DNA of 64,000 bases from a bacterium 1XD8-76 (GTDB lineage Bacteria; Bacillota; Clostridia; Lachnospirales; Lachnospiraceae). Shown here one piece after another: positions 44,617 through 53,579 of this stretch. Position numbers and translations under genes: made by a program. The notes below the pieces were generated by a model. It saw nothing but the letters and a program-made list of their open reading frames with translations. It ran no database searches and had not been told where the DNA came from. Position 1 is the stretch's first letter; every line of letters begins with the position of its first letter. The DNA lies in NCBI GenBank assembly GCA_003611955.1, contig RAZE01000012.1:59716-123715 (forward strand), read 5' to 3'.

Positions 44617-46053
44617 CTATTCACTCCTTTGCTTTCTGCGAATGTCGGAAGGATAACATTGATACTGCTCAAAAAACAGTTTTGAAAAATATCTTGTGGA
44701 AGAAAACCCTACTTTCTCAGCTACTGCTTTCACCGAAAGATCCGTATTTCTCAGCAGATGTTCTCCTTCTTTTATTCTCATCTGATTGATATATTTCACA
44801 ATATTAACTGAAGTTTCTTTTTTAAACAACATACTCAGATAGTTTGGTGAAATATGAAATTTACCTGCAAGCCATTGCACTGTAATAGGTTTTTGATAAT
44901 ACGTGTCAATATACTCCTTCACTTTCTTTATTACATCCAAACCGTTTTTCAGACCCGCTCCTTCTTTCATCTGATCCAATATCTGTCCCATATTCCAAAA
45001 CAGTGTTTCTCTATTCCAAACCATCCCCGGATATACGATCTTCAGAAAATCGAAAATTTTAGATTCGTCCAATGCATCCATTTTCAGAAATTCCACCGTA
45101 TTTTCTATTCTCTGCATAATGTGGACTCCATGCATATAATCCTGTTCTCTGTCTATTTTGACAAAAAGCTCCATATGTTCTGCAAGAGTCAGCCGCTCTG
45201 TCTCTGTCGAGACAAGCTGTTCTTCCAGCTCTTTTATGCCGGATGTACTGCCAAAACGTAAAAGCAGACGAAAATATTTTAAGTTTATGATCTGCCTGAT
45301 CTGCCTGAAAAGCTGTTCCGCAGAACTGCATATCTCTGTCCGGTATGAAGTAATACATATCTGAGAAAGTTTTGCTCTTAAGCTTTTCATACAAAAAGAA
45401 AACCGTTTCTCCCTCTCCCATTTTTCGCGCTGTAATTCACAGACAAAAATACAAATAGAATCGTTGTATTTTGCCCAAAACGGAATATCTTCTTCACTAA
45501 ATGCTTCTGCACAGATATCAGTCATTTCTTTTTCCATCAAAGCCATCTCCTGTGCCGCATCTCCGTCTATAACCATGACCTCAGCTATTATATAAGTTCC
45601 CATTCTGTTATAGTCTTTTTCTGATCTTTCGTTGCTGAGCAGATATAAAAAATCATTTCTGGATTTTTCCATCATATCTATAAATTTCTGTCGTCTCTGC
45701 CTCATGGCTTTATCATAAACAGCCCTCAGTTCCTCATAGCTGATCGGTTTGAGCAGATAATCCACCACACCATGTCTGATGCAGGTTCTTGCATACTCAA
45801 ATTCCGAGTAACCGGAGAGAATGATCCACTGCGCCTCTATTTTCCCTTCACCTGCTTCCAGTGCCTCCAGCCCTGTCATTTCAGGCATCTTAATATCCGC
45901 AAAAATAATATCCGGATGAAAACCGTACGCTGTCTGCAGAAGTTCCTCACCATTTTCAACCTCTTTAATCTCTGCATTTTTACAAAACTGCATGAGCATT
46001 GATTTCAGCGCAAACCTTACCACCGCCTCATCATCAGCCAATATTATCCTCAT
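44617..46053 (-). CDS. YesN-type response regulator with AraC DNA-binding domain
   Basis: 478 aa using the second ATG at 46053, 9 nt after AAGGAG. Receiver domain at the N-terminus (IILADDEAVVRFALKS, acceptor Asp in HPDIIFADIKMPEM, LLKPISYEEL), a long middle region of ~250 residues, and a C-terminal AraC pair of helix-turn-helix motifs (ITVQWLAGKFHISPNYLSMLFKKET, LSVKAVAEKVGFSSTRYFSKLF). It overlaps the kinase gene by 20 nt. It should activate the sugar ABC operon when the kinase senses the sugar or its binding protein. No target site could be identified from sequence alone. Confidence 0.92.
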   Translation of the reverse strand: MRIILADDEAVVRFALKSMLMQFCKNAEIKEVENGEELLQTAYGFHPDIIFADIKMPEMTGLEALEAGEGKIEAQWIILSGYSEFEYARTCIRHGVVDYLLKPISYEELRAVYDKAMRQRRQKFIDMMEKSRNDFLYLLSNERSEKDYNRMGTYIIAEVMVIDGDAAQEMALMEKEMTDICAEAFSEEDIPFWAKYNDSICIFVCELQREKWEREKRFSFCMKSLRAKLSQICITSYRTEICSSAEQLFRQIRQIINLKYFRLLLRFGSTSGIKELEEQLVSTETERLTLAEHMELFVKIDREQDYMHGVHIMQRIENTVEFLKMDALDESKIFDFLKIVYPGMVWNRETLFWNMGQILDQMKEGAGLKNGLDVIKKVKEYIDTYYQKPITVQWLAGKFHISPNYLSMLFKKETSVNIVKYINQMRIKEGEHLLRNTDLSVKAVAEKVGFSSTRYFSKLFFEQYQCYPSDIRRKQRSE

Positions 46054-47785
46054 CTTTGACATCTCCTTTGTTTATTTTGATAAACACTTTTGTGCCAATG
46101 CCCTTCGTACTTTCCATTCTGAATTCTGCAGTCGGGAAATATAGTTTAAGTCTGTTCTCCACGTTATTGATCCCGACACTCCCCTCAAATTTTGTTTTCC
46201 CAATCTCAAATCCGGCACCGTTATCTTCAATACAGATCACAACATAAGTCCCGCCGACATCTGTCTGAGTTTCTGCCAGAATTTTGAGAATGCAGGAATG
46301 TGTCACTCCTTCAATTCCATGGATCACTGCATTCTCTACCAGCGGCTGTAGTAAAAGACGCGGAATTTTCAACGCCGCCGTTTCCGAATCAATATAAATT
46401 TTTTCTTCGATTTTATCCATAAAACGTATTTTCTGGAGTTTTAAATATTTACGGATAAAAGAAATTTCTTCCTCCAAAGTAACAAATTTTCTGTTTGACA
46501 GCGTATAACGCATCAGATCCCGAAGTGAAAAAACAGCATCTTCCAATTCCTCCACTTTCCCCATTCTGTTTAAACCGACAAATACGCCTAAGGTGTTGTA
46601 AAGAAAATGGGGCTGTACCTGTGCCTGAAGGGTTTCATATTCCGCATTTCTCTGACTCAGCTTTGCCTGATACTCCCGGATCACAAGTTCATCCAGCTTT
46701 TGTATCATAAGATTCAGTTCCTTTTCTATATCCGCTATCTCGTCATTTGTTTCTATTTTGCATCTGGCTTTCAAATTATTTTCCTGAACCTGATGCATAA
46801 CTCTGATAATCTCCAAAAAGGGCCTGGTTATCTTCTGCGTATATCCGAAATAAACACCGCCCATACCCATTAGACTCATAATTGCCAAAATACAGCCTAA
46901 TATATAAAAAAACATTACCTTTTTATACAGTGTCTGATGCGAAATCAGACTGATAAGAGTCCAGTTTCTTCCGGATACTTCCCTGATCACCGTATATTTT
47001 TTTCCATCAATCTTTACTGTCTCCTGCTGAAGAAGCTCCGGAATGTTCTGTCCTTCTATCTTCTCATCACCATAAATAAACTCATCTTTACTGTCCAGAA
47101 TAGCAACTAATGTTCCCTCTTCCACCAAGGCTACTTCCGTTACCACCTCTTTTAGTATGGTAGCATCCGCACAGGCACAGACAACTCCCAGTATCTTTTG
47201 TTTATCCGTGTCGATAACTGCCCTGGAAACGGTAAAAACATTTTCTGATTGTCCCTCTTTGATATAATCCTGTTTATGAGGCCCCAAAAATACTGCTTTT
47301 CCGTTGGCATTTATGGCTTCCGTAAACCACTCCTGTGTACTGAAATCATATCCTTCCACACATTCCGGCACGCCGCTTTTGGATGATATATACACCTCCT
47401 TTTGCCTGACAGGTATCAGGATTACATTTGTGATATCCGCTCTTGTCGTCTGCAGATAAAAAGAAAAACCGCTTCGCAATGCCCGGTTTGTCATTAATTT
47501 GATCCGATCGCTCATCGTCTCATAATCCTCTTTGTTGACCAGCTTCAGCGCCGTCAGCACATCGTCATCTATCTGAGCCAGCAAAGAAAGCTGACCCAAT
47601 TCATCCAGATAAATATCCAGTGTTGTGGAATAGGATTCCGCCAGACTCACCATATACCTGTTTGCCTGTCTGATCTCATGACTCTGCATATATGATGGTA
47701 TAACAGCCATGATAATAATACATGGCATCAAAGTCATGTACAAAAACAGTGTCAACAATCTGCGTTTTATGGTGATACGTTTCAT
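46034..47785 (-). CDS. YesM-type sensor histidine kinase
   Basis: 583 aa. N-terminal membrane helix (LLTLFLYMTLMPCIIIMAVIPS), a ~250-residue extracellular Cache-type sensor, a second helix (VMFFYILGCILAIMSLMGMGG), HAMP, then a His_kinase domain with LQAQVQPHFLYNTLGVF carrying the phospho-His, and an ATP-binding domain with N-box LVENAVIHGIEGV and G box EDNGAGFEIG. This group (LytS/YesM family) pairs with YesN regulators next to sugar ABC genes. GGAG 8 nt before the ATG; 17 nt after the second permease gene. Confidence 0.93.
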   Translation of the reverse strand: MKRITIKRRLLTLFLYMTLMPCIIIMAVIPSYMQSHEIRQANRYMVSLAESYSTTLDIYLDELGQLSLLAQIDDDVLTALKLVNKEDYETMSDRIKLMTNRALRSGFSFYLQTTRADITNVILIPVRQKEVYISSKSGVPECVEGYDFSTQEWFTEAINANGKAVFLGPHKQDYIKEGQSENVFTVSRAVIDTDKQKILGVVCACADATILKEVVTEVALVEEGTLVAILDSKDEFIYGDEKIEGQNIPELLQQETVKIDGKKYTVIREVSGRNWTLISLISHQTLYKKVMFFYILGCILAIMSLMGMGGVYFGYTQKITRPFLEIIRVMHQVQENNLKARCKIETNDEIADIEKELNLMIQKLDELVIREYQAKLSQRNAEYETLQAQVQPHFLYNTLGVFVGLNRMGKVEELEDAVFSLRDLMRYTLSNRKFVTLEEEISFIRKYLKLQKIRFMDKIEEKIYIDSETAALKIPRLLLQPLVENAVIHGIEGVTHSCILKILAETQTDVGGTYVVICIEDNGAGFEIGKTKFEGSVGINNVENRLKLYFPTAEFRMESTKGIGTKVFIKINKGDVKDEDNIG

Positions 47786-47802
47786 GGATCATTCTCCTGA
47801 CT

Positions 47803-48612
47803 TTATAGTTTAACTGCCCCTGATGACAATCCTTTCACAAATTGTTTCTGGAGTATCAAAAATATAACGACCAACGGCAGAGACGCTGTCAAACATCCTG
47901 CTGCCATCCAGTTCACCTGGCTCTGATACATGGAAAAAAAGGAATTCAGAGAGACAGGGATTGTCCTCATATCAGTTTTTTGTAAAAAAAATACCGAAAA
48001 CTGATAGTCATTCCACACATTGATACCACACAATATAATAACTGTCGCTGTGATCGGTTTCAGAAGCGGGAAAATAATCGAAAAGAAAACACCCAGTCTG
48101 CTTTTTCCGTCGATCAGCGCCGCCTCATCCAGTTCCCGCGGAATTGTTCCGATAAACCCTGTATATAAAAAAGTGCTCAGTGGGAGCATAAATGTCACAT
48201 GCACTGCTACAATTCCCCAATACTTGCTGATTCCTCCCATATCTGCCATTATTTTATACAGAGGCACCAGAATCGTCAGAGCCGGTACTATCATGCAGGA
48301 TACAATAGAAGTGTAAATAAATGTATTCCATTTTGTCTTCAGTCTGGACAGAGGGTATGCCGCCATCGCCCCGAGAATTATAATCAGAAACGTTGCGATC
48401 AGCGTAATAAGTACATTATTTACAAACATTCTTCCCAGATTCGCCGATTTCCACGCATCTGAAAAATTGCCCAGATACAGATAATCCGGTATCACCCATT
48501 TTGATGACAGATCAGCTTTTTCCTTAAATGCCATTGTTATCAAAATATAAAACGGAATCAAATGAATGCCCGAAATAAGAAGCAGAATTATCGTATTTAT
48601 TCTCTTTTTCAT
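47803..48612 (-). CDS. Sugar ABC transporter permease (MalG type)
   Basis: 269 aa, six membrane helices. The EAA-loop that contacts the ATPase reads ELDEAALIDGKSRLGVFFSIIFPLLKP. N-terminal helix KRINTIILLLISGIHLIPFYILI and C-terminal LQKQFVKGLSSGAVKL are typical of MalG-type proteins. Its ATG overlaps the stop of the MalF-type gene by 4 nt. No ATPase gene is in the cluster; such importers usually share an MsmX/MalK ATPase encoded elsewhere. Confidence 0.93.
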   Translation of the reverse strand: MKKRINTIILLLISGIHLIPFYILITMAFKEKADLSSKWVIPDYLYLGNFSDAWKSANLGRMFVNNVLITLIATFLIIILGAMAAYPLSRLKTKWNTFIYTSIVSCMIVPALTILVPLYKIMADMGGISKYWGIVAVHVTFMLPLSTFLYTGFIGTIPRELDEAALIDGKSRLGVFFSIIFPLLKPITATVIILCGINVWNDYQFSVFFLQKTDMRTIPVSLNSFFSMYQSQVNWMAAGCLTASLPLVVIFLILQKQFVKGLSSGAVKL

Positions 48613-49487
48613 ACTTCAACCTCTTTTCTCCTCAGCCACAGGAGGGTAACAATGCTTAACGCGGCAATCGTCAAAAACATAAAGAGCCCCATAGCGGCAG
48701 CATAACCTGCATCCTGTTTTGCAAAATAAAGTTGATACATCATTGTAGATAGCGATTGTGTCGCATAACCCGGTCCGCCGTTTGTCATTGCGATGATAAT
48801 ATCAAACAATTTCAGGCTCCCTATCAGATTAGTTACCATATTTACCGTAATAGACGGTATAAGAAGCGGCATTTTAACAAGGAAAAAACTCTGTGTGGAA
48901 GTGGCACCGTCAATTTTTGCTGCCTCCTGATAGTCTTCTGGTATTGTCTGCAGTCCTGCGAGATACACCATCATTGCAAAACCGACATACTGATATGAGT
49001 TAATAAAAGTAATCAGCCATACCGTCGTGGTTCCTTTTGTCAGAAGATCCACCGTCTCCATATTAAGAAGCGTGAGAATATCATTTACTGCTCCGCCCAC
49101 AGGTTCAAACATAAAATACCAGATATAACCCATAATCAACGGGGCAACCATGATCGGCAGGTAAATGGCCGCTCTCGCAAAACCGACTACCCTGGATTTA
49201 TTATCCAGCAATACCGCATAAATAAGACCGAAAACATTTTGCAGTACCGTACTTCCAATACCATATATCAGCGTATTTTTTATGATCAGAGAAAAATTTC
49301 TGTCCGAAAACATTTTTTTATAGTTCTCTGTTCCTATAAAAGCAAATTTTTCTGAATAACCGTTCCAGTTTGTCAAAGATATACTGACGCCTTTTATCAG
49401 AGGATATACGATAAACATAAGAAACAGACATACTACCGGAAGATACATAATATTAATAATATACTTTGAATTTAGTATTTTTTTCAT
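48609..49487 (-). CDS. Sugar ABC transporter permease (MalF type)
   Basis: 292 aa from the ATG at 49487 (AAAAAGGATATGG upstream). Six membrane helices; EAA loop EDYQEAAKIDGATSTQSFFLVKMPLLIP; NGGPGYATQSLSTMMYQLYF near the end matches the family's GGP motif. Partner of the MalG-type permease, 68 nt after the binding-protein gene. Confidence 0.93.
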   Translation of the reverse strand: MKKILNSKYIINIMYLPVVCLFLMFIVYPLIKGVSISLTNWNGYSEKFAFIGTENYKKMFSDRNFSLIIKNTLIYGIGSTVLQNVFGLIYAVLLDNKSRVVGFARAAIYLPIMVAPLIMGYIWYFMFEPVGGAVNDILTLLNMETVDLLTKGTTTVWLITFINSYQYVGFAMMVYLAGLQTIPEDYQEAAKIDGATSTQSFFLVKMPLLIPSITVNMVTNLIGSLKLFDIIIAMTNGGPGYATQSLSTMMYQLYFAKQDAGYAAAMGLFMFLTIAALSIVTLLWLRRKEVEV

Positions 49488-49555
49488 ATTTCCATATCCT
49501 TTTTGCCGGAATCGGTATACTGCTGCCAGTATACCGACTCTTTTTTCCTTCAATA

Positions 49556-50872
49556 TTATTCGCTGGCTTCTCTCAGTCTCTCGTACTCATTCTTCATATC
49601 CAGGGAATACTGTTCAGGTGATATTGTTCCCGTGAACATATCAGCCGCATCTTTGCAGATCAGATCCCACATTCCGTTCGGTAGGAATGCTCTGTCAAAA
49701 ATAGGGAAGGAGCGGATATCCTTGTACTCCTCGTAATACTCTGTCGCAAATCCCAAATCTACGGAAACATCTGTTTCAATTCCCGGCAGCATGGATTCGG
49801 ATTCACAGAACTTTTTAATATTTTCCCCTCTCGACATAAAGGCAAGCCAGGATTTTGCAAGTTCAATATTCTTACTTTCTTTCCAGATACCAAACGCTGT
49901 CTGTTCTCCGTTTAAAAAGCTCATGCTATCGCCTTCATAGAAAGCCGGCAGAGGCTGAAGCCCGGCGTTTATATCCGCATTAATATTCTTTGCCTCTTCC
50001 ACCAGACTGTTTCCATACCAGCAGAAAGCCGCCTTCCCGGTTGCAAATGCTTCCACAGAATCCGTGTATTTTGCCGTAAAAATATCCTCATTAAAATAGC
50101 CGTCGTCATACATCCCTTTTATCAGTGTGGCAAATTCTGTCCATTTATTCCAGTCAAATGTTCCATCAAGCAACGCTTCCTGATCATTTTCTGCAGCGGT
50201 AGTAAAAGCCGGTGTGGCGAGCTGATCAAATATCTGTCCTACAGGCCAGCTATCTCCGCCTGCAACATGCATCGGCGCAACCTCGCCGCCTGATTCCGTT
50301 TTTATCTTATCCAGCGCCGCTATGAAGTCGTCCACATTAGTGATCGGCACCTCTACTCCATACTTTTCCATCACATCTTTATTATATACAAGCCCCCATT
50401 TATTCTGGTCTATCGGCAGCACGAGAAGATTTCCCTCTTCGTCAGATATCAGCTTTTTGAATGTCGGTTCAATACTGCCTGCCCATTCCTCATCGTTCAG
50501 AGGGAGCAAAAAGTCCACATATCTCACATTGGCCCAGCCGTGTGTTCCGAACACATCCGGCATATCCTTTGATGCCATTTTGATCTTCAGCACATTCTCA
50601 TAATCTGCTCCCGGAGCAACCACTTCCGCTTCCACACCAGGGTTTTCTTCCAGCCATTCATCAGTCAGTTCCTGTAAAATCTGAGCCTGCACCCCGACAT
50701 GATGTGTATATATCACCAGTTTTCCCTTTTGACTTCCCTCATCTGTTTCTGCAGCGCCCTGCCCAGCCGTTTCCCCGGAAGCTACAGCGTTGTCTTCCTT
50801 TCCTCCCGAACATCCCACCAGGACAAATACCATACAAAGTACAAACAATAAACTTATTATCCTTTTTTTCAT
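49556..50872 (-). CDS. Sugar ABC transporter substrate-binding lipoprotein
   Basis: 438 aa from the ATG at 50872 (AAGGTGTAGGT). Signal peptide with lipobox VLVGCSGG, so the mature protein is lipid-anchored outside. The sugar-binding fold (bacterial extracellular binding family 1) follows: KLVIYTHHVGVQAQILQELTDEWLEENPGV, KMASKDMPDVFGTHGWAN, NKWGLVYNKDVMEKYG, FATGKAAFCWYGNSLV, and NGEQTAFGIWKESKNIELAKSWLAFMS. First gene of the YesMN sugar operon, with a promoter ~60-90 nt upstream. The sugar is unknown. Confidence 0.92.
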   Translation of the reverse strand: MKKRIISLLFVLCMVFVLVGCSGGKEDNAVASGETAGQGAAETDEGSQKGKLVIYTHHVGVQAQILQELTDEWLEENPGVEAEVVAPGADYENVLKIKMASKDMPDVFGTHGWANVRYVDFLLPLNDEEWAGSIEPTFKKLISDEEGNLLVLPIDQNKWGLVYNKDVMEKYGVEVPITNVDDFIAALDKIKTESGGEVAPMHVAGGDSWPVGQIFDQLATPAFTTAAENDQEALLDGTFDWNKWTEFATLIKGMYDDGYFNEDIFTAKYTDSVEAFATGKAAFCWYGNSLVEEAKNINADINAGLQPLPAFYEGDSMSFLNGEQTAFGIWKESKNIELAKSWLAFMSRGENIKKFCESESMLPGIETDVSVDLGFATEYYEEYKDIRSFPIFDRAFLPNGMWDLICKDAADMFTGTISPEQYSLDMKNEYERLREASE

Positions 50873-50907
50873 ACCTACACCTTCTTTCTTTTTGATATGT
50901 ATATACC

Positions 50908-50919
50908 AACACATGTGTT
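50908..50919. promoter_or_regulatory. 12-bp perfect palindrome AACACATGTGTT, possible operator
   Basis: The palindrome lies in the 5' leader of the sugar ABC operon, ~14 nt downstream of the predicted -10 box. Short exact symmetry close to the start of transcription suggests a repressor site, but no protein is tied to it. Confidence 0.35.
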
Positions 50920-50932
50920 TTTGTATGATCTC

Positions 50933-50961
50933 ATTTTAGATTTTTCAACCTATTATTACAA
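50933..50961 (-). promoter_or_regulatory. Predicted sigma-A promoter of the sugar ABC operon
   Basis: On the minus strand TTGTAA, 17-nt spacer, TAAAAT. Leader of about 55 nt to the binding-protein ATG at 50872. Confidence 0.5.
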
Positions 50962-51020
50962 TGTATATTTCTACGCGAACGTGCGCTCTTTTCTACTTTT
51001 TTTGTCGCAGCCAATGTCGT

Positions 51021-51068
51021 GCAAAAAGGGAAGCGGTATTTGAATTATTATTCCGAATACCGCTTCCC
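51021..51068 (-). terminator. Intrinsic terminator after the Na/Pi cotransporter gene
   Basis: Long stem with 13-bp arms GGGAAGCGGTATT / AATACCGCTTCCC and a 15-nt loop, followed on the minus strand by TTTTTG. It lies ~37 nt after the stop and separates this unit from the sugar operon. Confidence 0.85.
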
Positions 51069-51104
51069 TGTATACCGCCCGTCACTGCCTCCGCCGAATA
51101 TAGA

Positions 51105-52160
51105 CTAATTTTTCATGCTGAACCTGATGATTCCCCGTCGCACTGCCGCAGCGTCCTGCCATCCTCTTCCTGTTTCCCGGACCTTTCTATCCTTCACTGT
51201 CATACAGGCAAGCTTCTCAAGCATTCCGCCCAGCGGAAATAACACCCCAGTCGTCGCTATATTAAATATACTGTGCACGGCCGCAATTCCAGCCGCATCC
51301 GCACTTCTCTCCATAAAGGCAAAGTGCTGTATTCCGTGCACTCCGTAAAATGCCATCATAAACACCATCGTTCCGATCAGGTTGAAATACAGATGAATGA
51401 ACGCCGCCCGTTTTGCATTTTTGCCTCTGCGGCAAGCGGAGAGCATAGCCGTCGCACAGGTGCCGATATTCTGACCCATAATGATCGGGATCGCAGAGGC
51501 ATAGGGAATCGCCCCGGTAGCGCACAGCACCTGCAAAATGCCCACGGACGCAGAAGAACTCTGGATCACCGCTGTCAGGAGCGCTCCCATAAGCATCCCC
51601 ATGACCGGATTGGAAAACATCAGAAACAGATTGGTAAAAGCCGGTATATCTTTTAAGGGCGCTGCTGCTCCGCTCATGGCTTCCATGCCTGTCATCAAAA
51701 CCGCAAAGCCAAGCAGTATCCCTCCCACATTTTTCTTCTTTCCCTTTTTACTGAACAGATACAGGCAGATTCCGAGCACTCCCAACACCGGTGCAAAGGA
51801 ATCCGGCCTCAACATTCTGACAAAGAAATTCCCGCTCTCCATCCCCGCCAGAGACAAAATCCAGGAGGTTATGGTCGTGCCGATATTCGCTCCCATGATG
51901 ATGCCGACCGCCTGGTGCAGTGTCATGATGCCGGAATTGACAAATCCTACCACCATCACCGTCGCCGCCGAGGAGGACTGGATCACCGCCGTCACGCAGG
52001 CTCCCAGAAAGACTGCCCTGAGCGGGCTCGACGTCAGTCTTTTAAGGATCTGCTCCAGTCTGCCCCCCGACAATCTCGACAGATTTGTTCCCATAAAATG
52101 CATTCCTGATAGAAACAATACCAGACCGCCGGCCATCAGAAATATAGAAAATATATTCAT
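51105..52160 (-). CDS. Na/Pi cotransporter family protein without PhoU tail
   Basis: 351 aa from the ATG at 52160 (GGGAGGATTTTATT). Two homologous halves with the QSSSA motifs AVIQSSSAATVMVVGFVNSG and AVIQSSSASVGILQVL, and the GANIGTTITSW / GQNIGTCATAM repeats. It imports phosphate with Na+. Most members go on for another ~200 residues with a PhoU-like domain; here the protein ends soon after LEKLACMTVKDRK and a terminator follows, so this is a naturally short form or an old truncation. It lies 99 nt downstream of the PhoR-like kinase, in keeping with phosphate control. Confidence 0.88.
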   Translation of the reverse strand: MNIFSIFLMAGGLVLFLSGMHFMGTNLSRLSGGRLEQILKRLTSSPLRAVFLGACVTAVIQSSSAATVMVVGFVNSGIMTLHQAVGIIMGANIGTTITSWILSLAGMESGNFFVRMLRPDSFAPVLGVLGICLYLFSKKGKKKNVGGILLGFAVLMTGMEAMSGAAAPLKDIPAFTNLFLMFSNPVMGMLMGALLTAVIQSSSASVGILQVLCATGAIPYASAIPIIMGQNIGTCATAMLSACRRGKNAKRAAFIHLYFNLIGTMVFMMAFYGVHGIQHFAFMERSADAAGIAAVHSIFNIATTGVLFPLGGMLEKLACMTVKDRKVRETGRGWQDAAAVRRGIIRFSMKN

Positions 52161-52259
52161 AATAAAATCCTCCCGCATGAAACCGACTGAGATGTGAAAA
52201 ATTTTCCATCCCAGTATCTATCATACAGAAGGAATCTAAAATTATAACCAGAATAATTT

Positions 52260-53579
52260 TTATTTCGGCAGGAATATCGTGATCTGTGTCCCTTCCCCGG
52301 GATTGCTTTTCAACTCTATTTCTCCGTTGTGGTACTGTACCGCATGTTTGACAATGGACAGACCGAGACCGGTTCCCCCGGAACGCCTGGAACGGCTTTT
52401 GTCGATTCGATAAAACCGCTCGAAGACATGGCTCTGGTCCTCACGGGGGATCCCGATACCCGTGTCACTGACCGTAATCCTCGCCCTGCCTTCCTCCTCC
52501 CGGATCTCCACGCGCACCGTTCCATCTCCTCTGTTATATTGTATCGCATTGTCGCAGAGATTATAGAGGATCTCCATAATCAGACTGTATACCCCTCTGA
52601 CTGCCACATTCTCTCCCTCCGCCAGCAGAACAATATGCTTCTTCTTCGCCGCCTCCTGCAGGGAATTACATACTTCCTTCGCCACCTCAAATAAGTGCAC
52701 CGTCTCCATCGGCAGCGGATCTCCCTCATCCAGCTGGGACAGGCGTATGATATCCTCCACCAGCGCGACCATTCTCGCCGCCTCCTGCCGCATTCTCGCC
52801 GCAAACCCCGATATATCCTCCTCCTTCACCAGCCCGTTTTCCATCAGCTCCGCGGTTCCCATGATGGACTGCAGGGGCGTTTTCAGCTCGTGGGAGACAT
52901 TTGCCGTAAACTCGATCCGATCCTGTTGTGCCAGCGTATACGCCCGCTTCAACTCCTGATTCTGCCTCTCGATCCTCCGAATCAACGGAGACAATTCCTC
53001 ATATATCTCATTTTCAAGAGGTTTCTCCAGATCCAGCCTGTTGATCGGCTTCACAATATTTTCCGACAGCCGCAGCGCCAGCACCGCCGATAGGACAAGA
53101 GCGATCACCAACACCAACATGATCGGCTGCTGCATCCCCAGCACGATCGCCCCCCATGTGATGCCTGTCCTGGAAACCCGCAGCACCGAGCCGTCCTCCA
53201 GTCTCTTCGCATAATAACTTGTCTTCTCCATCAATGTGGCGGAATAGCGCACACTGTGGCCGGTTCCGTTTTGAAACGCCTCCCGGATCTCTTCCCTCTG
53301 TCCGTGGTTCTCCATTGTCTCCACAGCCGCCGCCGTGTCATACACCACTTCCCCCTCCGGAGAAATGAGCGTCACGCGGCAGGATCCAAAGTGTGTCCGC
53401 TGCAGGTATTCCAATCCGAACTGTTCCGCTCCCGAAGCCGTCACCTCCAGTTCCTCCCGCAGTCTCTCCCCCTGCTGCCTGTCAAAATAAGAATAAAAAC
53501 CGCCAAAAATAAATACCATGGAGGAGACCATTACCGCCAGAGCGGTAAACAGAATATTGCGATATATTTTCTTACTCAT
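52260..53579 (-). CDS. PhoR-like sensor histidine kinase
   Basis: 439 aa from the ATG at 53579 (GGAGGAAAATCC). Membrane helix (NILFTALAVMVSSMVFIFGGF), ~110-residue outer domain, second helix (IMLVLVIALVLSAVLAL), then a linker and the kinase core: H-box FTANVSHELKTPLQSIMGTAE, N-box EILYNLCDNAIQYNRG, G1 VSDTGIGIPRE, G2 GGTGLGLSIVKHAV. Overlaps the response regulator by 4 nt. The Na/Pi transporter downstream suggests phosphate starvation as the signal; the sensor domain itself gives no proof. Confidence 0.9.
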   Translation of the reverse strand: MSKKIYRNILFTALAVMVSSMVFIFGGFYSYFDRQQGERLREELEVTASGAEQFGLEYLQRTHFGSCRVTLISPEGEVVYDTAAAVETMENHGQREEIREAFQNGTGHSVRYSATLMEKTSYYAKRLEDGSVLRVSRTGITWGAIVLGMQQPIMLVLVIALVLSAVLALRLSENIVKPINRLDLEKPLENEIYEELSPLIRRIERQNQELKRAYTLAQQDRIEFTANVSHELKTPLQSIMGTAELMENGLVKEEDISGFAARMRQEAARMVALVEDIIRLSQLDEGDPLPMETVHLFEVAKEVCNSLQEAAKKKHIVLLAEGENVAVRGVYSLIMEILYNLCDNAIQYNRGDGTVRVEIREEEGRARITVSDTGIGIPREDQSHVFERFYRIDKSRSRRSGGTGLGLSIVKHAVQYHNGEIELKSNPGEGTQITIFLPK

